Source: Deltaproteobacteria bacterium
GTDB lineage: Bacteria > Desulfobacterota > Desulfobulbia > Desulfobulbales > Desulfurivibrionaceae
DNA: 64,000 nt
Reading direction: 5' to 3'
NCBI GenBank assembly: GCA_021802775.1
Contig: JAJZRJ010000007.1
Span: 1 to 64,000, forward strand
The position numbers and the translations under genes are program-made. Under the pieces are notes generated by a model. The model was not told the origin of the DNA, made no database searches, and saw only the letters and a program-made list of their open reading frames with translations. This document shows positions 7,549-15,941 of this stretch, in pieces. How positions within the stretch are numbered: the first letter of the stretch is position 1; each line of letters opens with the position of its first letter.

Positions 7549-8541
7549 TTACTGGCGTGAAATGGTGATATTGCCATTGGTTACCCGTTCCACCCGGATG
7601 GTGTTGTTGCGGCGCACCTTGTCCAGGGTGTGGGTGGTCATGTCACGGAGTTCAAAGGCCTTGTCGGCCACGAACTGCTTGGTGGCCGCCGGCCGTGCGG
7701 CGGATGCCAACTGGAAGGTGAATTTCGCGAACACCGCGTTGTCCGAGAAATTATCGTCGGTGGAACCGATCTCAAACCGCATATTGGGGTGGAGGTCCAT
7801 CTCGGCGCTGTAGGACCAGCCGTCAACGTCGTCTGTTGCCTTGTCGCTGTCGTATTCGAAGTATTTGCCCCGCACGCGGAGCCACGGGAGGTAAGGAACC
7901 TGGGAGGTGAGTTCCAGGTCGAAACCGTCCAGGGCCTTTTCGGTACCGGAGCCGGTGGCATCGGTGTAGGTGCGGGTGTCGCTGGTGGCGTCGTAGTAGT
8001 TGGCGTAAAAATCGAAATTGTACCAGCGGGCTTCAGCCCCGACGCCGACGCGGGTGTGGTCCATTTCCGACTCATAGTCATAGAAGGTGTTGGCGCCCAG
8101 CAGCAGGGTGTTGTCCACGAAGAGTTGGCGGTAACCCAAGCCGCCGTTGGCCGTGATCCGGTCGTCGCCAAACTGGTAATTTTTTGCCAGACGGGCCTGC
8201 ACAAAGAGGGTTTTATCCTTGGAGTCGGTCTGGTAAAGGGGCTGGACCGTCAGGATCGACCAGGTCGGCTCCTCGTCTTCCAGAAGGCCCAATTCAAGCT
8301 CTATCCGTTTTGCCCATTCCGGGGCGCTCTCGCCAAGGCCATTTTTCAGCCAGTTCAGGCCGTAATTCGCCATGCTGTTGGCAAGGCTCGATGTGCTGCC
8401 GCTGGTGGCGGCAGGAACGGCGGACATGGCGAGTTGGGTCAGGGGAGTCTTCTCCTCGCTGGCATTCGTTGTTGGCGCCACGGCCAGGGCCGCGAGCACA
8501 GCAGACACGGCAAGTTTTGTGGTGTTTTTTCTCAATCGCAT
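7549..8541 (-). CDS. Inverse autotransporter (intimin/invasin-type) beta-barrel protein without passenger
   Basis: The start at 8541 (MRLRKNTTKLAV) follows GGAGAGGAGGAAGG and gives a signal peptide ending near TNA-S. The rest (about 300 aa) is a barrel with alternating strands and the intimin-barrel signatures LLLGANTFYDYE, HTRVGVGAEARWYNFDFYANYYD and WLRVRGKYFEYDSD. In intimins and invasins this barrel is followed by Ig-like passenger domains. Here the protein stops about 45 residues after the last strand (KVRRNNTIRVERVTNGNITISRQ), so there is no exported passenger. The next gene encodes a separate secreted protein. An outer-membrane location is expected. Confidence 0.8.
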   Translation of the reverse strand: MRLRKNTTKLAVSAVLAALAVAPTTNASEEKTPLTQLAMSAVPAATSGSTSSLANSMANYGLNWLKNGLGESAPEWAKRIELELGLLEDEEPTWSILTVQPLYQTDSKDKTLFVQARLAKNYQFGDDRITANGGLGYRQLFVDNTLLLGANTFYDYESEMDHTRVGVGAEARWYNFDFYANYYDATSDTRTYTDATGSGTEKALDGFDLELTSQVPYLPWLRVRGKYFEYDSDKATDDVDGWSYSAEMDLHPNMRFEIGSTDDNFSDNAVFAKFTFQLASAARPAATKQFVADKAFELRDMTTHTLDKVRRNNTIRVERVTNGNITISRQ

Positions 8542-8593
8542 GGACCCTTCCTCCTCTCCTTCTATTGTCGGGCATCCCTTCCTGCCCTTTGGG

Positions 8594-8622
8594 GGTATAT
8601 TCCTATCAAATAGCACTGCCAA
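8594..8622 (-). promoter_or_regulatory. Probable promoter of the barrel/secreted-protein operon
   Basis: On the minus strand TTGGCA (8622-8617) is followed after 17 nt by TATACC (8599-8594), matching consensus at 5/6 and 4/6. The barrel gene ATG is about 50 nt downstream. The interval 8542-8699 separates this operon from dnaE. Confidence 0.45.
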
Positions 8623-8699
8623 GCCGGTATTGCAAGGGAATTTCTGACTTTTGGGAGGAGTATGCTTTCCCGGTCAATCCCCCATTTGCTCCCCAAGAG

Positions 8700-11600
8700 C
8701 TAACTTGTCCGTTCTCCCTTGGCCCAGCGGCCATTGCGACCGCCTTTCTGCTCCAGTTCGGTTTGTTTCCGGAGGTAGAATACGCCCGGATAGCCGAGGC
8801 ATTTTTCCAGGGCCGTGGTCAGCTCCCGGCACGGACGGACGGTGAGGTCGGCGTGGGTGTCGAGGTCCACCTCGCCGCGGCCGTTAAAGCGCACGGTGAG
8901 CGAGACCGGGCAGGGGCCGTGGAACTCGCGCATCGCCTTTTTCAATTCCTCAAGCTGCTTGCGGCTGGTGCGCTCCGCCTGGAGCATGAGCTTAAGCCCG
9001 GTGGTGTACCTGGCCCGCGCCTCGGCCAGGCTCACCACCTCCTCGGCAATGATCTTCACCCCGCGTTCCTCTTTTTTGAGCGTGCCCTGCACCACGATGG
9101 GGTCGGTGGAGTTGAGCAGCGGCGCGCTCATGGCATAGGCCGTGGGGAAGACCACCACCTCGACGCCGGTGGCGGTATCCTCGAGGGTAAGGAAGGCCAT
9201 GGGGTCGCCTTTCTTGCTCTTGTGCAGCTTGCACTCGCGGATCAGCCCGCCCACCCGCACCGGCTGGTTGTCGCCCCATTCGGCGAGTCCCGTGAGATCG
9301 GTATCCGCTACTGCCATGATCTCCTGATGGAAGTTGTCGAGCGGATGGCCGGTGATGTAGAAGCCCACGGTTTCCTTTTCCAGGGCAAGCTTTTCGCGTT
9401 CGTTCCACTCCGGCACATCGGGCAGTTCGATGGTCACCGATTTGCTCACCTGCGCGGCCGGCATCACCGCAAAGAGCGAGATCTGGCCGGAGAGCTTGTC
9501 GCGCTGGGCGACCTGGGCCTGGTCCAGCGCCGCGTCGAGGATGGCGAAGAGCTGGGAGCGCCTGGCCCCCAGCGAATCGAAGGCGCCGGCCTTGATCAGG
9601 CTTTCCACTACCCGGCGGTTCACCTTGCGGGAATCGACCCGCATGCAGAGATCGGGAAGCGATCGGTAGGGGCCATCCTTGGCGCGCTCTTCGATGATGG
9701 AGTCGAGGGCCGCGTCACCCACGTTCTTCACCGCCGCCAGCCCGAAGCGCACCCGGTCGTTGACCACGGTGAAGTCCTTCTGCGATTCGTTGATGTCCGG
9801 CGGCAGCACTTCGATTTCGTGTTCCTTGCACTCGTTGATGTAGCGCACCACCTTGTCGGTATTGCCGACGTCGCAGGAGAGAAGCGCGGCCATGAACTGG
9901 GCCGGGTAATGGGCCTTGAGCCAGGCGGTCTGGTAGGCGATGAGGGCGTAGGCCGCGCTGTGGCTCTTGTTGAAGCCGTAGCCGGCGAACTTCTCCATCA
10001 GGTCGAAGATGTGTTCCGCCTTGTCGAGCGGGATGTTGTTCTTTTTGGCCCCGGCCAGGAATTTCACCTTTTCCTGGGCCATGACCTCGGGCTTCTTCTT
10101 GCCCATGGCGCGGCGCAGGTTGTCGGCGTCGCCCAGGGAGTAGCTCGCCAGCACGTTGGCGATCTTCATGACCTGTTCCTGGTAGACGATGACGCCGTAG
10201 GTTTCCTTCAGGATCGGTTCGAGCTGCGGCAGCGGGTAGGAGGCCACCATGCGGCCGTGCTTGGTGTTGACGAAGTCCGCCACCATGCCCGATTCCAATG
10301 GGCCGGGCCGGTAGAGGGCCACCAGCGCGATGAGGTCGGAAAAGGCCTCGGGCTTCATATCCACCAGCAGTTGGCGCATGCCCGAGCTTTCCAGCTGGAA
10401 GACGCCCAGGGCATCGCCCTTGGTCAGGAGATCGTAGGTCTTGGGGTCGTCGAGCGGGATGCGGCTGATGTCGAGCTGCTGGCCGCGGTCCGCGGCGATG
10501 ATCTTCAAGGCCCGGTCGATGACGGTGAGGGTCTTCAAGCCCAGGAAGTCGAACTTGATCAGCCCGGTCATCTCGGTGTGGACCATGTCGTACTGGGTGA
10601 GCACCTCGCCTTTGGGGCCCTTGCAGACCGGCAGGTATTCCACCATCGGGCCGGGCGAGATGACGACGCCGGCGGCGTGGATCGAGGTGTGGCGGTTCAA
10701 ACCCTCCAGGGTCCGGGCGATGGTGAGCAGCTCCTTGACCTTGGGGTCTTCCCGCAGCAGTTCCTGGAGGCGCGGCTCCTTGTCGATGGCGCTCTTGATG
10801 GTGATCTTGAGCTCCTCGGGAATGAGCTTGGCGATGCGGTCCACCTCGCCGAAGGTCATGCCCAGGGCCCGGCCCACGTCGCGGATCACCGCCCGGGCCT
10901 TCATCGAGCCGTAGGTGACGATCTGGGCGACATGGTCCTCGCCGCCGTACTTCTGCTGGACGTATTCGATCACCTCGCCGCGGCGTTCCTGGCAGAAGTC
11001 CACGTCGAAGTCGGGCATGGACTTGCGCTCGATGTTCAAAAAGCGCTCGAAGATCAGGCCATAGGGGATGGGGTCGATGTCGGTGATCCGCATGGAGTAG
11101 GCCACCAGACTGCCCGCGCCGGAGCCGCGGCCCGGCCCCACCGGGATCCGGTGATCCTTGGCCCAGTTGATGAAGTCGGCGACGATGAGAAAATAGCCGG
11201 GAAAGCCCATCTTCTTGATGACCTCGATCTCCATCTCCAAACGGTCGCGGTAGCTTTTTTCAAGCTCCGGGGTGAGGGAGCCGATTTCCCGCATGGTGGT
11301 GAGCCGTACCTCCAGCCCCTCCCGGGCCTCCCGCTCGAAAAGGGAATCCAGGGTCTCGCCCTCGGGCACCGGGAAGATCGGGAAGTGATGCTCGCCAAAG
11401 ACGAGGTCGAACTGGCAGCGCTCGGCGATTTTGACTGTCTCGGCAATGGCCTCGGGGCAGTGGCTGAAGGCGGCCTTCATCTCCTCCGGCGACTTGAAGA
11501 AGAGTTCGTCGGTGGAGAAGCGGAAGCGGCTGGTGTCGTGGATGGTCTTGCCGGTCTGGATGCAGAGCAGCAGTTCGTGGGCCTGGGCCTCGTCGCGGTT

Positions 11601-12245
11601 GAGATAATGGCAGTCGTTGGTCGCCACCAGCGGGATGTTCAGTTCCTTGGCAAGGAGCTTGAGCCCCTTGTTGACCACGGTCTGTTCCGGGATCTTGTTC
11701 TCCTGCATCTCCAGATAGAGGCGGTCGCCGAAGAGTTCTTGCAGCCGTTTTGCCTCGGCGCGGGCGCCCGCCATGTCGCCCTGGGCGATGCGAAAGGGGA
11801 TGCCGCCGTGCAGGCAGGCGGTGAGGGCGATGAGCCCTTCGCTGTGCGCGGCCAGCACCTCCATGTCGATGCGGGGCGCGTAGTGGAACCCTTCGAGCTG
11901 CGCGATGGAGGCGAGCTTCATGAGATTCTTGTAGCCCGCAAGGTTCATGGCCAAGAGCACCAGGTGGAAGGTGGCCTTGCCCTTGGATTTGGCGGATTTG
12001 TCGAAGCGGTCGGAAGGGGAGATGTAGAACTCGCAGCCGATGATCGGTTTGATCCCGGCCTTCTTGGCCTTGACGTAAAATTCCAGGGCCCCGAACATGG
12101 CGCCGTGGTCGGTGACGGCCACGGCGTCCATGCCGTACTCCTTGCACTTGGCCAGCAGGTCGCCGATGCGGATGGCGCCGTCCAGCAGGCTGTACTGGGT
12201 GTGGACGTGGAGGTGGACAAAGTTGGCTTGTGGGGCTTCCGACAT
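8700..12245 (-). CDS. dnaE: DNA polymerase III alpha subunit
   Basis: The 1181-residue replicative polymerase starts with the PHP domain (NFVHLHVHTQYSLLDGAIR, VAVTDHGAMFGALEFY). It has the C-family polymerase core with HRIPVGPGRGSGAGSLVAY and the catalytic-acid motif MPDFDVDFCQERR, then the thumb and fingers (YQEQVMKIA, RRAMGKKKPEVMAQEK, GYGFNKSHSAAYALIAYQTAWLK in two parts), a helix-hairpin-helix segment and a C-terminal OB fold (VRVGGLIRE). The length agrees with DnaE1. It is the polymerising subunit of the chromosomal replicase. It follows a TIM-barrel isomerase gene on the same strand, separated by an AT-rich heptad repeat. Confidence 0.97.
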   Translation of the reverse strand: MSEAPQANFVHLHVHTQYSLLDGAIRIGDLLAKCKEYGMDAVAVTDHGAMFGALEFYVKAKKAGIKPIIGCEFYISPSDRFDKSAKSKGKATFHLVLLAMNLAGYKNLMKLASIAQLEGFHYAPRIDMEVLAAHSEGLIALTACLHGGIPFRIAQGDMAGARAEAKRLQELFGDRLYLEMQENKIPEQTVVNKGLKLLAKELNIPLVATNDCHYLNRDEAQAHELLLCIQTGKTIHDTSRFRFSTDELFFKSPEEMKAAFSHCPEAIAETVKIAERCQFDLVFGEHHFPIFPVPEGETLDSLFEREAREGLEVRLTTMREIGSLTPELEKSYRDRLEMEIEVIKKMGFPGYFLIVADFINWAKDHRIPVGPGRGSGAGSLVAYSMRITDIDPIPYGLIFERFLNIERKSMPDFDVDFCQERRGEVIEYVQQKYGGEDHVAQIVTYGSMKARAVIRDVGRALGMTFGEVDRIAKLIPEELKITIKSAIDKEPRLQELLREDPKVKELLTIARTLEGLNRHTSIHAAGVVISPGPMVEYLPVCKGPKGEVLTQYDMVHTEMTGLIKFDFLGLKTLTVIDRALKIIAADRGQQLDISRIPLDDPKTYDLLTKGDALGVFQLESSGMRQLLVDMKPEAFSDLIALVALYRPGPLESGMVADFVNTKHGRMVASYPLPQLEPILKETYGVIVYQEQVMKIANVLASYSLGDADNLRRAMGKKKPEVMAQEKVKFLAGAKKNNIPLDKAEHIFDLMEKFAGYGFNKSHSAAYALIAYQTAWLKAHYPAQFMAALLSCDVGNTDKVVRYINECKEHEIEVLPPDINESQKDFTVVNDRVRFGLAAVKNVGDAALDSIIEERAKDGPYRSLPDLCMRVDSRKVNRRVVESLIKAGAFDSLGARRSQLFAILDAALDQAQVAQRDKLSGQISLFAVMPAAQVSKSVTIELPDVPEWNEREKLALEKETVGFYITGHPLDNFHQEIMAVADTDLTGLAEWGDNQPVRVGGLIRECKLHKSKKGDPMAFLTLEDTATGVEVVVFPTAYAMSAPLLNSTDPIVVQGTLKKEERGVKIIAEEVVSLAEARARYTTGLKLMLQAERTSRKQLEELKKAMREFHGPCPVSLTVRFNGRGEVDLDTHADLTVRPCRELTTALEKCLGYPGVFYLRKQTELEQKGGRNGRWAKGERTS

Positions 12246-12257
12246 AGCGGTTCCGAG

Positions 12258-12358
12258 AAGAATTAAGAATTAAGAATTAAGAATTAAAAATTAAGAATAG
12301 TAAGAGTACAAATTTTTGCCTTTCACTTTTCATTCTTCATTTTGCATTCTGCATTCCT
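12258..12358. repeat. AT-rich heptad repeat (second copy)
   Basis: The left part contains about four consecutive copies of AATTAAG (12258-12298). The right part, read on the minus strand, consists of GAATGCA/AAATGAA/GAATGAA heptads (12320-12358). The organisation resembles 3726-3835. The right part overlaps the 3' end of the preceding minus-strand gene (12337-13149) and provides its last codons (GMQNAK) and stop. Confidence 0.8.
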
Positions 12359-13149
12359 GTAAGGATGCCCATCCGGTCGAGGGCGGCGAGACTCTGCCAG
12401 AGCGTTTCCTCGGTGTGGGGCTCCAGGGTGAGGATCGGGTCGAGCCGTTCTTTGTGCAGGTAGTCGAAGAAGCCGGCAAAATCGAAGTTGCCCTGGCCCG
12501 GCGCCAGATGCTCGTCGCGCTCGCCATGGTTGTCGTGGATGTGGAGCTGGCCGAGCCACGGCGCCATGGCCGGGAACCAGTCGCGCCAGGAGCTCTTGGC
12601 AAAGGCCAGCGAGTGGCCCAGGTCGAAGCAGAAGCGGGCCTGGGGCGAGTCGAGCGCCGCCAGCATGGCCTGGAGCTGCTCCGGGCTCTGTTCGTAGGTG
12701 TTTTCCAGCATCATGGTCACGCCGCTGGCCTCGGCCATGGCGAGCAATTCCCGGAAGGTGTCCAGGGCATGGCCGAACCATTCCTGTTGCTTGGAGCCCT
12801 CGTGTTTGTTTGCCTCGAATCCCAGGTGGCAGACCACGGCGCGCGGCTTGAAGAGAGGCAAAAGGGCAAAGGCGCGGCGCAGTTTGTCGCGGCTGGCGGC
12901 CCGGATCCGGTGATCCAGGGCACCGGGCAGCAGGTCGAAAAAGGGGGCGTGAATGGTGCAGGCCAGCCCCTCGGCGTGGAGCCGGTCCGCGGTGGCGGCA
13001 AACTCCCGCGCTGACGTGGTGTAGAGCCACTCCCCCTCAAGCCCGATCTCCGGCTGGAGGCGGTGGCTACGGATCAGGTCGAAATCCTGCACCAGCCGGG
13101 GGTAGGGGACATTGACGAAACAGTGCGCCGTGATGTGCTGATATATCAT
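12337..13149 (-). CDS. Sugar-phosphate isomerase/epimerase-like TIM-barrel protein
   Basis: The 270-residue protein has the AP-endonuclease-2/xylose-isomerase-like TIM-barrel pattern with probable metal ligands in order: CTIHAPFFDL, VCHLGFEAN, MMLENTYEQ, CFDLGHSLAFAK, QLHIHDNHGERDEH and LEPHTEE. These His, Glu and Asp residues match the family's metal site. The substrate cannot be deduced. An endonuclease IV (Nfo) role is less likely because the length and motifs fit the isomerase/epimerase subgroup better. The last residues come from the neighbouring heptad repeat. Confidence 0.75.
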   Translation of the reverse strand: MIYQHITAHCFVNVPYPRLVQDFDLIRSHRLQPEIGLEGEWLYTTSAREFAATADRLHAEGLACTIHAPFFDLLPGALDHRIRAASRDKLRRAFALLPLFKPRAVVCHLGFEANKHEGSKQQEWFGHALDTFRELLAMAEASGVTMMLENTYEQSPEQLQAMLAALDSPQARFCFDLGHSLAFAKSSWRDWFPAMAPWLGQLHIHDNHGERDEHLAPGQGNFDFAGFFDYLHKERLDPILTLEPHTEETLWQSLAALDRMGILTGMQNAK

Positions 13150-13245
13150 TATAAGTGCTGAGTGTTGAGGGCGAGGACCGAGGGCCGAGGAGCGGCTTCA
13201 GCCGCGATCTCTCAGCACTTTCCGTCAGTCCTCAGTACTTTCTGT
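13150..13245. repeat. CTGAG-type repeat between two minus-strand genes
   Basis: The interval contains AGTGCTGAGTGTTGAGG and, inverted, CTCAGCACTTTCCGTCAGTC and CTCAGTACTTTCTG, flanking a small stem (GCGGCTTCAGCCGC). It is built of heptad-like units (ACTGAGG, ACTGACG, GTGCTGA). The right side extends into the 3' end of the Trm112-like gene and encodes its last residues (TESTED) plus stop. Confidence 0.65.
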
Positions 13246-13407
13246 TAGTTTCTTGGCCTCGTCGATGAGCATGATCGGGATGTCGTCGCGGATTTCGTAG
13301 AGCAGACGGCAGGATTCGCAGACCAGGCCGTCCTTGGCCGGAGTCAAGTGGACCGGTCCCTTGCACTTGGGGCAGGCGAGGATATCGAGGAGTTCCTGGC
13401 TGATCAT
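13225..13407 (-). CDS. Trm112/YcaR-family zinc-ribbon-like protein
   Basis: The 60-residue protein has LLDILACPKCKGPVHLT and LVCESCRLLYEIRDDIPIMLIDEA, the Trm112/UPF0434 pattern with two CxxC pairs (C12-C15 and C30-C33 region). Bacterial members are small zinc-ribbon proteins of poorly known function; eukaryotic Trm112 activates methyltransferases. AAGGAAAG precedes the ATG. The C-terminal TESTED is encoded by a repeat and is probably not conserved. Confidence 0.85.
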   Translation of the reverse strand: MISQELLDILACPKCKGPVHLTPAKDGLVCESCRLLYEIRDDIPIMLIDEAKKLTESTED

Positions 13408-13493
13408 GGTGATCTTTCCTTGGGGCGGGCAGGGGTGGTGCTTCTTCGCCGCAGCGGACCGCGGGAAAAAGACTTTTTATTTACGGCAAAACA

Positions 13494-13517
13494 CGCTAAA
13501 ATTACGAAATTTTAGCG
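13494..13517. promoter_or_regulatory. Perfect 10-bp inverted repeat upstream of the polysaccharide locus
   Basis: CGCTAAAATT (13494-13503) and AATTTTAGCG (13508-13517) flank a 4-nt centre. It lies between the divergent Trm112-like gene and rfbA. TAAAAT (13497-13502) could serve as a plus-strand -10, with TTTTTA 17 nt upstream as a weak -35, so the palindrome might be an operator; a hairpin or attenuator is equally possible. Nothing else was seen in 13408-13642. Confidence 0.45.
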
Positions 13518-13642
13518 GGACCGGACGGCCCTCTTTCCAGGCCACTGACAGGTGAGAATAAAATGCCTCAGGCGGAAAAGCAAGCGTTTCTCAAAAGCAG
13601 CCCACGGCGCCACGGAGCCGAAAAAATCACGATGGTGGCGCT

Positions 13643-14518
13643 ATGAAGGGGATCATCCTGGCAGGCGGCAGCGGCACCCGGCTCTATCCGCTGACCCGCT
13701 CGGTGAGCAAACAGCTCATGCCGGTCTACGACAAGCCGATGATCTACTATCCGCTCTCCACCCTGATGCTGGCCGGCATCCGCGAGATCCTGGTGATCAC
13801 CACCCCCGAGGACCAGGCCCAGTTCGTGCGATTGCTCGGGGATGGCAGCCAGTGGGGGCTCTCCCTTTCCTACGCGGTGCAGCCGGAACCGGGCGGCATC
13901 GCCCAGGCCTTCCTGATCGCTGAGGGGTTCCTGGCCGGCAGTCGGGTGGCCCTGGTGCTGGGGGACAACATCTTCTATGGCCACGGCCTGGCCGCTATCC
14001 TCCAGCAGATCGCCAAGCGCCGCGAGGGCGGTACGGTCTTTGGTTACTATGTGCGGGATCCGGAACGCTACGGCGTGGTCCGGTTCGACGATGCAGGCCG
14101 GGTGCTCGACATCGAGGAGAAACCGCGGAAGCCCAAGAGTCATTATGCGGTGACGGGCCTCTATTTCTACGACCACGAGGTGGTCACGATTGCCAAGGGG
14201 ATCAAGCCTTCGGCCCGCGGCGAGCTGGAGATCACCGACGTGAACAAGGCGTATCTCGCCAAGGGCAGGCTCCAGGTGGAACGGCTGGGCCGCGGTACCG
14301 CCTGGCTCGACACCGGCACCCACAATTCGCTGCTGGATGCGGCCAACTTCATCCGGGTGGTGGAGGAGCGGCAGGGGCTCAAGGTCGCCTGTGTCGAGGA
14401 GATCGCCTTCCGCATGGGCTACATCGACGCCGGGGGGCTGGCCCGCCTGGCCGGGCCGCTCAGCAAGAACGGCTATGGCCAGTATCTCCTCGATATCCTG
14501 GCGGAAGAGGGGCGTTGA
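13643..14518 (+). CDS. rfbA: Glucose-1-phosphate thymidylyltransferase
   Basis: RmlA makes dTDP-glucose from dTTP and glucose-1-phosphate. The 291-residue sequence begins [18 protein letters not shown] (nucleotide-binding loop), followed by [52 protein letters not shown] and [13 protein letters not shown], all RmlA signatures. It is the first of four dTDP-L-rhamnose genes, and its stop overlaps the ATG of rfbC (TGATG). Rhamnose made here is a probable donor for the rhamnosyltransferase-like GT2 at 19029-19949. Confidence 0.96.
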   Translation: MKGIILAGGSGTRLYPLTRSVSKQLMPVYDKPMIYYPLSTLMLAGIREILVITTPEDQAQFVRLLGDGSQWGLSLSYAVQPEPGGIAQAFLIAEGFLAGSRVALVLGDNIFYGHGLAAILQQIAKRREGGTVFGYYVRDPERYGVVRFDDAGRVLDIEEKPRKPKSHYAVTGLYFYDHEVVTIAKGIKPSARGELEITDVNKAYLAKGRLQVERLGRGTAWLDTGTHNSLLDAANFIRVVEERQGLKVACVEEIAFRMGYIDAGGLARLAGPLSKNGYGQYLLDILAEEGR

Positions 14519-15066
14519 TGCGCTTTGTCCCGACCCGGATTCCCGAGGTGGTGCTGATCGAGCCGCAGGTGTTCGGCGATAGCCGCGGCTTTTTCATGGA
14601 GACCTGGCATGCGCGGAAATTCGCCGCTGCCGGCCTTGATCTCGCCTTTGTCCAGGACAACCACAGCAAGTCAGGCCAGGGCACCCTGCGGGGACTCCAC
14701 TATCAGATCGTCAATCCCCAGGGCAAGCTGGTGCGGGTGATCAGCGGCGAGGTTTACGACGTGGCCGTGGATCTGCGGCAATCTTCGCCGACCTTTGGCC
14801 GGTGGGCGGGCGAACTGCTCTCCGCCGAAAACAAGCGGATGCTCTGGGTGCCGCCCGGTTTTGCCCATGGCTTTTATGTGACCAGCGACTCTGCCGAATT
14901 TATCTACAAATGCACCGATTTTTACGCGCCGGAACATGAACGCTGCATCCGCTGGGACGATCCGGAACTGGCCATTGCCTGGCCCTTGGTGGAGGGGGTA
15001 TTGCCCCTGCTCTCGCCCAAGGATGCCGCAGGCACGCCCTTCCGGCAGGCGGCCTATTACCCATGA
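14518..15066 (+). CDS. rfbC: dTDP-4-dehydrorhamnose 3,5-epimerase
   Basis: This 182-residue cupin has the RmlC signature regions PQVFGDSRGFFMETWHARKF, FVQDNHSKSGQGTLRGLHYQ with the catalytic His of GLHYQ, GEVYDVAVDLRQSSPTFG, and LWVPPGFAHGFYV. It epimerises C3 and C5 of dTDP-4-keto-6-deoxyglucose. ATG 14518 overlaps the rfbA stop; its own stop overlaps rfbD (ATGA). Confidence 0.95.
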   Translation: MRFVPTRIPEVVLIEPQVFGDSRGFFMETWHARKFAAAGLDLAFVQDNHSKSGQGTLRGLHYQIVNPQGKLVRVISGEVYDVAVDLRQSSPTFGRWAGELLSAENKRMLWVPPGFAHGFYVTSDSAEFIYKCTDFYAPEHERCIRWDDPELAIAWPLVEGVLPLLSPKDAAGTPFRQAAYYP

Positions 15067-15941
15067 AGGTGCTGCTCACCGGCGCGGCCGGCCAATTGGG
15101 CTGGGAGTTGCAGCGATGTGTCCCGCAAGGGGTGGCCTTGGTGGCGATGGATGCAGCCGGTCTGGACATTACCGATCACGCGGCGGTGGCACGTGTGGTT
15201 GCCGAGGCGCGGCCGGATGCCATCATCAATGCAGCCGCCTATACCGCGGTGGACAAGGCTGAGGCCGAGCCGGAACGCGCGCAGGCGGTGAACGCCCAGG
15301 GTGCGGCCCACCTGGCCCGGGCAGCCAGGGCGAACAATGCCTTTCTGGTGCAGGTTTCCACGGATTTTATCTTTGACGGCGCCAGTTCCCGGCCCTATGG
15401 TCCGGCCGATCCCCCGGCCCCGCTCGGGGTCTACGGCGCGACCAAGCTGGCTGGAGAAGAGGCGGTGCAGCAGGTGTTGGGGGAGGGGTGCGCCATTGTG
15501 CGGACCGCCTGGCTCTATTCGAGCAATGGCCGGAATTTCGTCAAGACCATGCTGCGGCTCATGGCCGAACGCGAGGAGGTGCGGGTGGTGGCCGACCAGA
15601 TCGGCACCCCCACCTGGGCCTGGGGGTTGGCCGAGGCGGTCTGGCAGATAACCTGCCGCTCCCTGCCGGGTATCCACCACTGGAGTGATGCCGGGGTGGC
15701 GAGCTGGTACGATTTTGCCGTGGCGATCCAGGAGGAGGCTCTGGCTTTGGGGCTGCTTGGCCGGACGATTCCAATCGTGCCCATCACCACGGCAGAGTAT
15801 CCGACCCCGGCCCGGCGGCCTGCTTACAGCGTGCTCGATAAAACCGCGACCTGGGCGCTGCTTAGCGGCCCGGCCCCCCATTGGCGCGTGCAGTTGCGAC
15901 GGATGCTGGCGGAATATAAGGGGATGCACGGGAATGGCTAG
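15063..15941 (+). CDS. rfbD: dTDP-4-dehydrorhamnose reductase
   Basis: This 292-residue extended SDR starts with LLTGAAGQLGWEL (NAD(P)-binding glycine motif), has INAAAYTAVDKAE, STDFIFDG and the catalytic Y-x3-K in YGATKLAGEE, and ends with a substrate-binding segment (YPTPARRPAYSVLD). RmlD carries out the last step to dTDP-L-rhamnose. The coding region overlaps rfbB by 8 nt. Confidence 0.95.
   Translation: MKVLLTGAAGQLGWELQRCVPQGVALVAMDAAGLDITDHAAVARVVAEARPDAIINAAAYTAVDKAEAEPERAQAVNAQGAAHLARAARANNAFLVQVSTDFIFDGASSRPYGPADPPAPLGVYGATKLAGEEAVQQVLGEGCAIVRTAWLYSSNGRNFVKTMLRLMAEREEVRVVADQIGTPTWAWGLAEAVWQITCRSLPGIHHWSDAGVASWYDFAVAIQEEALALGLLGRTIPIVPITTAEYPTPARRPAYSVLDKTATWALLSGPAPHWRVQLRRMLAEYKGMHGNG

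Noticed and set aside
8184-12266. A 1360-codon open frame on the plus strand across dnaE
   Set aside because: It is antisense to a fully conserved dnaE, its translation is Gly/His/Leu/Val-rich low-complexity sequence without motifs, and such frames are common in GC-rich DNA.
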